From positions 50,519 through 114,518 of the forward strand of contig CAIKBL010000007.1 in the NCBI GenBank assembly GCA_903825645.1: DNA of 64,000 nucleotides. The letters run 5' to 3'. Under the pieces are notes generated by a model, which worked only from the letters and a program-made list of their open reading frames with translations, made no database searches and had not been told where the DNA came from. Below are positions 1 through 7,679 of this stretch, one piece after another. This DNA is from an uncultured Pseudomonadota bacterium. GTDB lineage: Bacteria > Pseudomonadota > Gammaproteobacteria > Ga0077536. Position numbers and translations under genes: made by a program. Numbering within the stretch: position 1 is the first letter of the stretch; every line of letters starts with the position of its first letter.

Positions 1-547
1 TATTAATATTGAGTACGTCGAGAATATCCACCATCTCGCTGGCGTGCTCATCGATTTCTGATCCGAACAGGGTCGCCGCCACAATCTGAAAGGTTACCCG
101 CCCCATTTCTCTCTCTAGCGCTACCGGTTGATGCGCTTTCAGGGCGTGCCAGCGTGTGGCGAGCAGTCGGGTATAAGCGTTGATTGCTTGATCAAAAGTA
201 CTGACTACTTTGTGATGAAACATCGGTTGCATCAAACGCCGCTGGCGAGCCCAGGCGTCTCCGTCATTGGTGACCAAGCCTTTCCCCATGGCTTGCGCGA
301 GGACGCGGTAGTCATAAAGGTGCTTGGTAAACTCAGGGTGGGCCTGCGAAAGAATCTGTCGGACATGATCGGGGTTGTTCAAAAGGTAAATAGTGAATAA
401 CCCGCGCCACCTCGAGACTTCGCCATAGCGCAAAAAAAGCTGATGCATGGTAACGGCTGGGTCACCACCGTAGGCACGAAGCGCCTGCCAGAAGCTCGGG
501 CCCGGCGGGCGTGGCAAGGTCGCGCGCGATCCAATATTCATGGTCAT
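1..547 (-). CDS. cytochrome P450, N-terminal part (runs off left edge)
   Basis: Reading the minus strand from the ATG at 547 (a second in-frame ATG is at 541) gives an uninterrupted frame of about 182 codons to the window edge. The protein begins with a proline-rich hinge (LPRPPGPSFWQALR) and continues with TIYLLNNPDHVRQIL and then GDAWARQRRLMQPMFH, which matches the helix C region of P450s (the W/R-x-x-x-R that contacts the heme propionates). No N-terminal membrane anchor precedes the proline hinge, so it is probably soluble. The heme-cysteine motif lies outside the window, so completeness and subfamily cannot be judged. P450s are heme monooxygenases that insert one oxygen atom into a substrate; the substrate is unknown. 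It diverges from lgt across 257 bp. Confidence 0.85.
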   Translation of the reverse strand, partial: MTMNIGSRATLPRPPGPSFWQALRAYGGDPAVTMHQLFLRYGEVSRWRGLFTIYLLNNPDHVRQILSQAHPEFTKHLYDYRVLAQAMGKGLVTNDGDAWARQRRLMQPMFHHKVVSTFDQAINAYTRLLATRWHALKAHQPVALEREMGRVTFQIVAATLFGSEIDEHASEMVDILDVLNIN

Positions 548-792
548 GCTGAAAATATTTCGCTCAAGTGCAGGGAGAGGCCGCGATCGAGGCTTCTATA
601 GTGCCGTTGCAACCCCGTCAGAACAAGCGAGGGAGCCGTTATCCAGACTCAGAGCCCTTGACAGTCGCCACCGAGATCCCGTGGCTTGAACGCCGTGTGC
701 TGGTCTATTCCCGTGCGAGCTGATAGGGCATGTGGTCTCGCCTCGGTGAGGCGAAAATCGGCGCCACTCTCGCGTCGCTGTGCGATAGGCTC

Positions 793-798
793 TAGAAT
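793..798 (+). promoter_or_regulatory. candidate -10 element of lgt, placing the start site at or near the ATG
   Basis: TAGAAT lies six bases upstream of the lgt ATG and there is no Shine-Dalgarno sequence in between. If used, transcription would begin at or within a base or two of the start codon, giving a leaderless mRNA. No convincing -35 box is seen at the right distance (TCGCGT at 770-775), so this is tentative. Confidence 0.25.
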
Positions 799-804
799 TT
801 CAGC

Positions 805-1596
805 ATGCTGCTCTTTCCTGCTATTGATCCGGTCGCCGTTACGCTCGGCTCCCTCCAAATCCATTGGTACGGTCTCGCGTACCTGACGGGTATTAGTCTC
901 GGTTGGTGGATACTGAATCGGCGGGCAGGGGGGGCTCCAGAATTATGGTCGCGCGAGAATGTATCCGATATCGTGTTCTACGCCGCGCTCGGCGCGGTAC
1001 TAGGTGGGCGTGTTGGATACGTGCTTTTCTACAATTTTTCCGAATATATGCATGATCCGCTCGCGTTATTCCAGGTCTGGCGCGGCGGGATGTCCTTCCA
1101 TGGCGGGGTGATTGGATTCATCAGTGCGATGGCGCTGTACGCGCGGCGCTTCGGGCGTGGGTTTTTCGAAGTGGTCGATTTTGTCGTGCCGGTAGTGCCG
1201 ATCGGATTGTTTTTTGGCCGTATCGCAAATTTCGTGAATCAAGAACTTTGGGGCGCACCCTCAAATTTGCCTTGGGCGGTGCTGTTTACCGATCCCTTAG
1301 CCGGCGGCGTTGCACGCCACCCGACGCAGTTGTACGAAGCGGGGCTAGAGGGGATAGTTCTGTTTTTACTATTGAACCGAATCTGGTCGCGCCAACCACC
1401 TCGCGGGGTCGGTGCAGGGACCTTCCTGCTTGCTTACGGTGTCTTTCGTTGCGCCGTTGAATTCGTGCGTGAGCCCGATCGCCAATTAGGCTATCTCAAT
1501 GGGACTTGGCTGACGATGGGGCAAGTCTTGTCCATCCCCATGATTCTTACGGGCCTCATCCTCATTCTCGTGGGCCAGGCGCGTCGTTTGCGCTAA
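805..1596 (+). CDS. lgt: prolipoprotein diacylglyceryl transferase
   Basis: Lgt moves diacylglycerol from phosphatidylglycerol onto the lipobox cysteine of prolipoproteins in the inner membrane, the first step of lipoprotein maturation; LspA (61472-61990) performs the second. The 263-residue protein has several hydrophobic segments, the family N-terminus with IHWYGLAY, the HGG motif (SFHGGVIGF) and the signature GRIANFVNQELWG (residues about 138-150). Length is normal. It is the first gene of a plus-strand lgt-thyA-folA run, a common gammaproteobacterial arrangement; thyA follows after 15 bp, so co-transcription is likely. The ATG lacks a ribosome binding site (see the candidate -10 element). 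It could supply the lipoproteins MlaA (45155-45943) and the TPR lipoprotein (38016-38612). Confidence 0.97.
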   Translation: MLLFPAIDPVAVTLGSLQIHWYGLAYLTGISLGWWILNRRAGGAPELWSRENVSDIVFYAALGAVLGGRVGYVLFYNFSEYMHDPLALFQVWRGGMSFHGGVIGFISAMALYARRFGRGFFEVVDFVVPVVPIGLFFGRIANFVNQELWGAPSNLPWAVLFTDPLAGGVARHPTQLYEAGLEGIVLFLLLNRIWSRQPPRGVGAGTFLLAYGVFRCAVEFVREPDRQLGYLNGTWLTMGQVLSIPMILTGLILILVGQARRLR

Positions 1597-1611
1597 GCGG
1601 AGAGTAGTATC

Positions 1612-2406
1612 GTGCAAACCTATCTTGAACTTTTGCGACACGTAAAGATCCATGGTGTGCCCAAAGGGGACCGCACGGGGACCGGGACGCGCAGTGTTTT
1701 CGGCTATCAGATGCGATTTGATCTGCGCAGATCTTTTCCGTTATTGACGACAAAAAAAATTCATCTAAAGTCCATTATTCACGAACTCCTCTGGTTTCTT
1801 CAGGGGGGAACGAATACCGGCTATCTCAATGCAAATGGCGTTTCGATTTGGAATGAGTGGGCGGATGAGCAGGGCGATCTCGGTCCCGTTTATGGTGCGC
1901 AATGGCGTACCTGGAAAACGGCGGATGGCCGGGTTGTTGATCAGATCAGCGAGCTCATAAATGGCTTGCGCCAAAACCCCGATTCTAGGCGTCATGTTGT
2001 CAGCGCCTGGAATGTGGGTGAATTACCGCAGATGGCGCTTGCTCCCTGTCATGTGTTGTTCCAGTTTTATGTCGCCAATGGCGAATTGTCCTGCCAACTC
2101 TATCAACGCAGCGCGGACGTTTTTTTAGGCGTCCCGTTCAATCTCGCGTCCTATGCATTGCTAACGCTGATGGTGGCGCAGGTTTGTGATCTCAAAGTCG
2201 GAGAGTTCGTGCATACCTTAGGTGATGCGCATCTTTACGTGAATCATCTCAGCCAGGCGGATCTACAACTGAGCCGGACTCCTTACGCGCCACCCTTGAT
2301 GCGGCTTAACCCGTCGGTTCGGTCAATCTTTGATTTTCGCTACGAGGATTTTGAATTGCAGGGTTATCAGGCGCATGCGAGCATCGCCGCGCCGATTGCG
2401 GTTTAG
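1612..2406 (+). CDS. thyA: thymidylate synthase
   Basis: ThyA methylates dUMP to dTMP using methylenetetrahydrofolate, producing dihydrofolate. The 264-residue protein equals the E. coli enzyme in length and shows [13 protein letters not shown], the catalytic region [12 protein letters not shown] (Cys about residue 146), [18 protein letters not shown] and the C-terminal APIAV. The start is GTG at 1612, preceded by GGAGAG at a proper distance; no better ATG lies upstream. It is 15 bp after lgt and 15 bp before folA, whose product recycles the dihydrofolate made here, so these genes probably form one operon. The dUMP substrate route is partly supported by Dcd (25501-26067). Confidence 0.98.
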   Translation: MQTYLELLRHVKIHGVPKGDRTGTGTRSVFGYQMRFDLRRSFPLLTTKKIHLKSIIHELLWFLQGGTNTGYLNANGVSIWNEWADEQGDLGPVYGAQWRTWKTADGRVVDQISELINGLRQNPDSRRHVVSAWNVGELPQMALAPCHVLFQFYVANGELSCQLYQRSADVFLGVPFNLASYALLTLMVAQVCDLKVGEFVHTLGDAHLYVNHLSQADLQLSRTPYAPPLMRLNPSVRSIFDFRYEDFELQGYQAHASIAAPIAV

Positions 2407-2421
2407 GCGGGGCGCTGAGAC

Positions 2422-2910
2422 GTGGAGATTACTATCGTGGTGGCCATGGCGACTAATCGTGTCATTGGGCGTGAGGGCGCGCTGCCCTGGCGCCTTTCCG
2501 CAGATCTCCGGCATTTCAAGCAGCTCACCCTGGGCCACCCGATTATTATGGGACGAGTGACGCACCAATCCATTGGTCGCCTGTTGCCTGGGCGCCTCAA
2601 TATTGTGGTGTCCAGAGGGCAGCCTCTGGTGGCCGACGGGGCGCAGCTGGTGGGCTCCTTCGAAGAGGCCCTTGCGCTGGCCCGAGATGCCGAAGAAAGC
2701 ATGGTTATCGGTGGCCACGCGCTCTATCAGATGGCTTTGCCACGTGCTGCAAGAATGTTGGTGACGGAGGTCCATGCCGAACCTAGCGGCGATGTCAGTT
2801 TCCCGGTGTATTCGTGTGCTGACTGGATAGAAACTGCACGCGAGAATTATCCGGCAGACGTGGGGAACGAGCACCCCTACAGCTTCGTGGAGTTAAGGCG
2901 GCGACTTTAG
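2422..2910 (+). CDS. folA: dihydrofolate reductase
   Basis: FolA reduces dihydrofolate to tetrahydrofolate with NADPH, closing the cycle with ThyA. The 162-residue protein has the N-terminal strand followed by MATNRVIGREGALPWRL, the GRVTHQSIGRLLPGR segment (the usual GRxTxES(I/L)G NADPH motif) and MVIGGHALY. The start codon is GTG at 2422. The 3' end overlaps the converging apaH by 4 bp (2907-2910), so neither gene has room for a separate terminator between them. Nothing suggests an antifolate-resistant plasmid-type enzyme; this is a chromosomal-type DHFR in its usual neighbourhood. Confidence 0.97.
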   Translation: MEITIVVAMATNRVIGREGALPWRLSADLRHFKQLTLGHPIIMGRVTHQSIGRLLPGRLNIVVSRGQPLVADGAQLVGSFEEALALARDAEESMVIGGHALYQMALPRAARMLVTEVHAEPSGDVSFPVYSCADWIETARENYPADVGNEHPYSFVELRRRL

Positions 2911-3752
2911 TCTAATGGCCGAGGCGACTTCCGACTTCCCGGGACGCTGATTCGCATGCCGTCCTCTAACCGTAAAGCCGTCAACGCGCCTCCCCAGACG
3001 GCACCCGTATCGAGCGGGATCACGTTGTATTTGTGCTCCTGCTCGCGTGTCAGTCGCAGTGTCGACCAGTGGCCGAATAGGATCGTGTCGGGGCCTCGAG
3101 TGCGGTCCGCCAGCATGAACCACGGGAGCAGACCGGGTGTTGGCGTGGTGAGTCCCACTTTTGTTTTTAGTTCGAGTCGACCGTCCGTGCGGCAGTAACG
3201 CATCCGGGTAAAGCAATTAGTGAGATAGCGCAATCGATCGTCCGGTGGAAGGCCGGCGTCCCAGTCGTCTGGCCCATCTCCATACATCATGCGCAGAAAT
3301 GAGACGAAGGATTCGCCTCGGAGTACCGACTCGAGTTCGTGCGCAAGAGCGGACACTTCCACGGTCGACCATTGCCGAGGGAGTCCCGCATGCACCATGC
3401 AAAACCCGAGGGCAGGATCGCGATGGTACAGCGGGCGATGCCGTAGCCATTCGAGCAACGCCGAGCGGTCAGGTGCTGCGAGAACCTCCCGAAGGGTATC
3501 GCCTCTTTTTTGTCGCCGGGTCGGATCGTGAGCTACAGCAAGCAGGTGGAGATCATGATTGCCGAGTACGGTCACCGCGCAATCAGCCAGATCTCTGATC
3601 AGCCGCAGGACGCCGAGACTATCTGGCCCCCGATTAACCAGATCGCCCACGAACCAGAGCCGATCACGGGCGCGATCGAAATCGATTCTATCGAGAAGGC
3701 TCAGGAGGGATTGGAGACAACCCTGTACATCACCGATTGCATATGTAGCCAT
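2907..3752 (-). CDS. apaH: symmetrical bis(5'-nucleosyl)-tetraphosphatase
   Basis: ApaH hydrolyses Ap4A to two ADP and removes NpnN caps from RNA in E. coli. The 281-residue protein carries the metallophosphatase signature in order: GDVQGC (residues 7-12), GDLVNRGPDS (about 36-45), GNHD (about 64-67) and a late FGHW. It lies 35 bp downstream of apaG on the minus strand, as in E. coli. There apaGH closes the lptD-surA-pdxA-ksgA operon, but here that operon sits about 10 kb away (14322-20026) without apaGH. The 3' end overlaps folA by 4 bp in convergent orientation. Confidence 0.97.
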   Translation of the reverse strand: MATYAIGDVQGCLQSLLSLLDRIDFDRARDRLWFVGDLVNRGPDSLGVLRLIRDLADCAVTVLGNHDLHLLAVAHDPTRRQKRGDTLREVLAAPDRSALLEWLRHRPLYHRDPALGFCMVHAGLPRQWSTVEVSALAHELESVLRGESFVSFLRMMYGDGPDDWDAGLPPDDRLRYLTNCFTRMRYCRTDGRLELKTKVGLTTPTPGLLPWFMLADRTRGPDTILFGHWSTLRLTREQEHKYNVIPLDTGAVWGGALTALRLEDGMRISVPGSRKSPRPLD

Positions 3753-3787
3753 CTCAAGCCCGGCGCGCTATGGGGGCATAAGGGTCA

Positions 3788-4183
3788 CTAATGAAGGACA
3801 TTCGGCACAGAAAGACGAAAGACTGCGATTGGTGCTTCAAAGGGCGAGCCGTCATCCGTGACCATGTGGTAGGTTCCTTGCATGGTGCCTACGGGTGTCT
3901 CGAGCACAGCACCGCTCGTATAGCGAAAGGAGTCCCCGGGACGTAGGTGTGGCTGCTCACCGACGACCCCTTCACCCTTGACTTCCTGAACTGCGCCGGA
4001 AGCGTCGGTAATAATCCAGTGCCGGGTGAGTAGCTGCGCCGAGACCGTGCCGATGTTCTCGATGGTAATGGTATAGGCGAAAACGTAGCGATTACGCTCA
4101 GGGTTTGACTGAGCGGAAATGAAGTCGGTTTCCACGGCTATCCGGATAGGGCTGCTAGGGGCGAAGGCGTCGTTTTTTTTCAC
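3788..4183 (-). CDS. apaG: ApaG (Co2+/Mg2+ efflux protein family)
   Basis: ApaG is a small protein with a fibronectin-III-like beta fold whose exact biochemical role is unsettled; it has been linked to Co2+ resistance and Mg2+ efflux. The 131-residue protein matches the family along its length: [59 protein letters not shown] and C-terminal [10 protein letters not shown]. The start is GTG at 4183 (the codon reads CAC on the plus strand at 4181-4183). It precedes apaH by 35 bp and both are probably co-transcribed. Its displacement from ksgA is noted under findings. Confidence 0.96.
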   Translation of the reverse strand: MKKNDAFAPSSPIRIAVETDFISAQSNPERNRYVFAYTITIENIGTVSAQLLTRHWIITDASGAVQEVKGEGVVGEQPHLRPGDSFRYTSGAVLETPVGTMQGTYHMVTDDGSPFEAPIAVFRLSVPNVLH

Positions 4184-4288
4184 GGGGCTGAACTCGTACT
4201 CTGGAGAGGGCGTGAGCCCAATCTACGGGATGCGCCGCCTTGGAGCAAAGGTGGTGGGGAGGGTGAAGCCGGCGGCCACAGGTGGAGA

Positions 4289-4543
4289 TTAGGCACGGGG
4301 ACTTTTTTCGAGCTCCGCAACTGCGGCTTCGAGTTGCTCGAGTTTCTCGCGCGTGCGAGCCAACAGGGCGGTTTGCGCGTCAAATTCTTCCCGGGTCACT
4401 AATTGCATTTTTGCCAGCGTGGCTTCCAGAAATACCTTGAGGCTGGCCCTGATTTCTTCTTGGGCGCGTCCGGCGGAGGTTGGCAGCAGGGTGCGCAGCT
4501 GTTCGGCGAGTTCGTTCAGATTTTTGATATTCATGTCCCACAT
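4289..4543 (-). CDS. ubiK: ubiquinone biosynthesis accessory factor UbiK
   Basis: The 84-residue product resembles UbiK (formerly YqiC, BMFP family), a coiled-coil accessory factor that assists UbiJ and the hydroxylation/methylation enzymes of ubiquinone synthesis. Visible features are NLNELAEQLRTLLP near the start, then LVTREEFDAQTALLARTREK and a C-terminal heptad-like helix (LEQLEAAVAELEK). The open frame extends upstream to 4621, but the ATG at 4543 has GAAG eight bases ahead and matches family length; an ATG at 4534 is an alternative. It diverges from glnK. IspB (54281-55270), which makes the quinone tail, is also in the window. Confidence 0.85.
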   Translation of the reverse strand: MWDMNIKNLNELAEQLRTLLPTSAGRAQEEIRASLKVFLEATLAKMQLVTREEFDAQTALLARTREKLEQLEAAVAELEKSPRA

Positions 4544-4625
4544 TAAAAGCACTTCGCGCGCCTCAGTCCAGTAGCGCGCCAACGAAAGAATGAGTGACTG
4601 TGGATGACCTAACGAGATCACCTTC

Positions 4626-4640
4626 GCACAAAAATAGTGC
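4626..4640 (+). promoter_or_regulatory. NtrC-type enhancer site upstream of glnK
   Basis: GCAC-N7-GTGC (gcacaaaaatagtgc) is a perfect match to the palindromic core of the enterobacterial NtrC binding site. It lies about 150 bp upstream of the predicted sigma-54 start site of glnK, a normal enhancer distance, and about 83 bp upstream of ubiK. The family knowledge is that NtrC-phosphate activates glnK/amtB under nitrogen limitation; the assignment here is by motif and context only. Confidence 0.6.
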
Positions 4641-4761
4641 CGTCTGGGCTAGAGGAAGGGCTGAGATAGCGCGTTTTATTGCCTAGCACCGCTAGGGGAT
4701 AAGCGCTATAAAGGGAGCAAGCGCTGCCGTTGTTGGATGTTTTCGCTAGTCAACATATTGG

Positions 4762-4778
4762 TGGCACGTAATCTGCAT
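4762..4778 (+). promoter_or_regulatory. sigma-54 promoter of glnK
   Basis: TGGCACgtaatcTGCAT has GG at 4763-4764 and GC at 4775-4776 with exactly ten bases between, the invariant -24/-12 pattern of sigma-54 promoters (consensus TGGCAC-N5-TTGCA). The start of transcription would fall near 4788, leaving a long leader of about 210 bases before the glnK ATG. An upstream NtrC-like site supports it. Confidence 0.75.
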
Positions 4779-4982
4779 GGTAATCATGTGAGTCGTTTAG
4801 CCCTGAACGAGAGGCCGCACGAAGTGAACGCAGTGCTCAGGTATCACTGCCTCACGGGGGTTTCCTGGCACGGGTGTGAATGAACTCGAAGATGCTCTAG
4901 GTAAAGCCCTCCAGAGGGTAATCGGGGCAACTGAAACGCCCTGACAAAAGAGCTCACGGCGGTAAATGAACAGCGATTTTGA

Positions 4983-5336
<354 letters not shown>

Positions 5337-5384
5337 CGGCATGGTTTTCCCCCCTTCCAGCGTGTGAGATCACTTGCCATGCCC

Positions 5385-5421
5385 TTTTCTGGTGCATTTT
5401 AATTAAAAATGCACCAGAAAA
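5385..5421. repeat. perfect 16-bp inverted repeat between glnK and amtB
   Basis: Left arm 5385-5400 and right arm 5406-5421 are exact reverse complements around the 5-base spacer AATTA. The core is TGGTGCA on the left and TGCACCA on the right. These are NtrC-like half sites, but in the reverse order to the classical GCAC-N7-GTGC. It sits about 95 bp upstream of the predicted amtB start site, where an enhancer would be expected. Neither strand has a T-run after the stem, so it does not look like a standard terminator, although it could also fold downstream of glnK. Confidence 0.8.
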
Positions 5422-5489
5422 ATCCATTTTGAACGATAACGCCCCACTGTTTTGAAGTAATCGGCGCTGTTTTGCGGCAAATTGGCGCA

Positions 5490-5505
5490 TGGCATGTTTC
5501 GTGCT
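5490..5505 (+). promoter_or_regulatory. sigma-54 promoter of amtB
   Basis: TGGCATgtttcGTGCT has GG at 5491-5492 and GC at 5503-5504 with ten bases between. It differs from TGGCAC-N5-TTGCT at two positions. The predicted start would be near 5515, about 95 bases before the amtB ATG. Together with the glnK promoter this suggests separate NtrC/sigma-54 control of the two genes. Confidence 0.65.
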
Positions 5506-5608
5506 GCCTGAAAACAGGGCGCAGGCATGTGTCGCGATCCGTTTCCGGATCCAGACTCGTTGCGCGCGACCCATGATTTCAGACTAATCCTAGGGGGAGG
5601 GCGTGGCA

Positions 5609-6901
5609 ATGTCGATTTCGAAGTTCGGGGCGGTGGTACTTTGGTGCATGCTCAGCACGGTTTGCCGCGCGTCAGCGGGTGGTCCGATTAACGCTGGGGA
5701 TACCGCTTGGATGCTGGTAGCGACAGCCCTGGTTCTGTTTATGACGCTTCCCGGACTCGCCTTTTTCTACGGCGGGCTGGTACGTAACAAAAACGTCCTC
5801 TCCATCCTGATGCAATGTTTTGCCTTGGCCTGTCTGGTGTCGATTGCCTGGTGCATCGGGGTCTACGGTTTGTGTTTTGGAAATGGCGGCGATTTTCAGG
5901 CCTGGATTGGTCTGGGGCATTGGTTCCTCGGTGATGTGGCACGTGATTCGATCGCGGGCACGATTCCGGAAACGGTCTATTCGATGTACCAGATGACCTT
6001 CGCGATCATCACCCCGGCGCTGGTAATCGGTGGTGTTGCTGAGCGCATGCGATTCTCCGCGGTGCTCATTTTTGGTGCGCTATGGCTGTTACTTGTCTAT
6101 GCACCCGTCTGTCATTGGGTCTGGGGCGGTGGTTGGCTAATGCAGCGGGGGATTTTGGATTTTGCGGGCGGTACGGTGGTGCATGTCAACGCGGGGGTCG
6201 CGGCCATTGTGTCCGCGTTGGTGATTGGACCACGCAAAGGGTTTCCGGAGAGCGCCATGGCGCCGCACAACATGACTCTCGTCGTTGCCGGCGCCGCTAT
6301 GTTGTGGGTCGGTTGGTTCGGCTTTAACGCGGGCAGCGCCCTAGCGGCCAATGGGAGTGCCGGAATGGCCATGCTCGTGACTCATCTCGCTGCCGCGGCG
6401 GGTTCGCTCGCTTGGATGGGAATTGAATGGTTCCGCTATGGCAAGCCGAGTGTGCTCGGTCTGGTGACCGGAATGGTCGCCGGCTTGGGGACGATCACGC
6501 CTGCCGCCGGTTTCGTATCTCCCGGTGCCGCCCTCGTCATCGGTCTTGCCGCCGGCATAATTTGCTACGGCGCCACGCAGTTCATCAAGAGGATCTTGAA
6601 AATAGACGATTCCCTGGATGTGTTTCCTGTGCACGGTGTTGGCGGGGTCATCGGTACCTTGTTTGCCGGTGTATTCGCTTCGTCCGCCCTGGGCGGGGTG
6701 GGCTTTAACGCTGGCGTGTCCATGCTTGAGCAAGTGACCGTCCAGTTCGAGGGGGTTATCGCAACGGCGACTTGGTGTGCGGTATTAACCTACATGATTC
6801 TGAAAATCGTCGATCGGTGGGTTGGCTTACGAGTAAATCCGGAGGACGAAAACGAAGGGCTGGATCTTAGCGATCACGGTGAGCGAGCGTACTCGCTCTA
6901 A
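5609..6901 (+). CDS. amtB: ammonium transporter
   Basis: AmtB is a trimeric inner-membrane channel for ammonium, blocked by unmodified GlnK. The 430-residue protein has a signal-peptide-like N-terminus, about eleven hydrophobic helices, the family motifs GLAFFYGGLVRNKNVL and GWFGFNAGSALAANG, the pore histidine region VVHVNAGVAAIVSALVIG and FPVHGVGGVIGTLFAG. I place the start at ATG 5609 because GGGGGAGG ends eight bases upstream; the in-frame GTG at 5603 is too close to it. It follows glnK after 272 bp that carry a sigma-54 promoter and an inverted repeat. The predicted regulator (NtrC) and RpoN are not in the window. Confidence 0.97.
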   Translation: MSISKFGAVVLWCMLSTVCRASAGGPINAGDTAWMLVATALVLFMTLPGLAFFYGGLVRNKNVLSILMQCFALACLVSIAWCIGVYGLCFGNGGDFQAWIGLGHWFLGDVARDSIAGTIPETVYSMYQMTFAIITPALVIGGVAERMRFSAVLIFGALWLLLVYAPVCHWVWGGGWLMQRGILDFAGGTVVHVNAGVAAIVSALVIGPRKGFPESAMAPHNMTLVVAGAAMLWVGWFGFNAGSALAANGSAGMAMLVTHLAAAAGSLAWMGIEWFRYGKPSVLGLVTGMVAGLGTITPAAGFVSPGAALVIGLAAGIICYGATQFIKRILKIDDSLDVFPVHGVGGVIGTLFAGVFASSALGGVGFNAGVSMLEQVTVQFEGVIATATWCAVLTYMILKIVDRWVGLRVNPEDENEGLDLSDHGERAYSL

Positions 6902-7021
6902 CCGATCAATCAGGAACCTCTTGTCCGGAGCCTAGGCCCCCTGAAGGGGAACGATCTGGCCGGAAGAGGCGTGAGGGCGAGCTCCCGTCGGGTAGATCGC
7001 CCCGTTGATCCGCGCCCGCGA

Positions 7022-7261
7022 CTAGGTCAGCGCCTTGTGGGCGCCGTCACAACTCGGCGAGTTCTTCGTTTGTTTGCACGCACACAGCCACATGGTCTTC
7101 TTTTCTTCTAGCTTGAACGCCTGCGGTGTGAATTCCGTGCCCTTGTGTGCTCCGTCACAAAAAGGTTGCTTCTGCGAACGCCCACAGGAGCACCACCAGT
7201 ACTGACCAGGCTCAAGATCCAATTTGATCGGCGATTTTTGCGCACACACGGGCTCACTCAT
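7022..7261 (-). CDS. CDGSH iron-sulfur protein (two CDGSH motifs)
   Basis: The 79-residue protein contains two CDGSH-type [2Fe-2S] motifs, C-x-C-x2-(S/T)-x3-P-x-C-D-G-x-H: CSCGRSQKQPFCDGAH in the first half and CACKQTKNSPSCDGAH in the second (Lys replaces the usual Gly). Each binds a cluster by three Cys and one His and is redox- and pH-labile in characterised members (mitoNEET family). It lacks a membrane anchor or signal peptide, so it is cytoplasmic. AGGAG precedes the ATG at 7261 and TATAAT lies at 7276-7281 on the minus strand. It is downstream of the BVMO gene on the same strand but separated by 418 bp, so it probably has its own promoter. Its physiological partner is unknown. Confidence 0.9.
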   Translation of the reverse strand: MSEPVCAQKSPIKLDLEPGQYWWCSCGRSQKQPFCDGAHKGTEFTPQAFKLEEKKTMWLCACKQTKNSPSCDGAHKALT

Positions 7262-7679
7262 GATGAATTCTCCTGATTATATTGCGGGGCGGATTACGAA
7301 CCTTAGGGGTACTTTTCTTCGCTGTGCACTAAGGTAGTGCTGCCTACAATCAAGCACTACCCCTCACCTTGTCAACCAACAAGGTTGCGGACGGTGGGGG
7401 CGAGCGGCCGATTAAGGTAAAGGCTCCATCGAACTCAACCATACGCGATGGCGCCACCACACCACATCGACGCCGCGGGATTGCCGGCGCCGATAGCGCG
7501 CGCTACTCCTAGACTACTCTGCGTCATGGCTGCTATCTGGGCGTGCGACGGCGCCCTCACCCCCCTTGTTCTGATTAAGGAAGGTGTGGGCGCGTTCTTC
7601 TGTGGACGGAGGCCGAGGGAATGCTGAATGGCCTCCATAATGGTTGCCGAAAGGCATTCGTTACAGCCCCAAGACTCAT
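7262..7679. other. intergenic region between the BVMO gene and the CDGSH gene
   Basis: These 418 bp contain the cluster of overlapping hairpins at 7326-7385 (listed separately) and a minus-strand TATAAT at 7276-7281. The only open frame of any size (minus strand, 7435-7638) has no recognisable family, no good ribosome binding site and odd composition, so I do not call it. Confidence 0.5.
7326..7385. repeat. cluster of overlapping inverted repeats
   Basis: Three perfect stems fall within 60 bases: GCACTA/TAGTGC with a 3-base loop (7326-7340), GGTAGTGCT/AGCACTACC with an 11-base loop (7333-7361), and ACCTTGT/ACAAGGT with a 6-base loop (7366-7385). The first two share the segment TAGTGC and cannot form together. 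On the minus strand this lies upstream of the CDGSH gene and downstream of the BVMO gene. Confidence 0.7.

Noticed and set aside
128..400. Plus-strand open frame at the left end
   Set aside because: It is antisense to the cytochrome P450 frame, which has clear family motifs; the plus-strand translation has none.
739..753. CGCCTC-GGT-GAGGCG hairpin upstream of lgt as a terminator or riboswitch
   Set aside because: Short stem without a T-run and without any known riboswitch core nearby; probably chance in GC-rich DNA.
4866..4880. Second TGGCAC sequence upstream of glnK as a sigma-54 promoter
   Set aside because: The position ten bases after GG is AA instead of the required GC, so the -12 element is missing.
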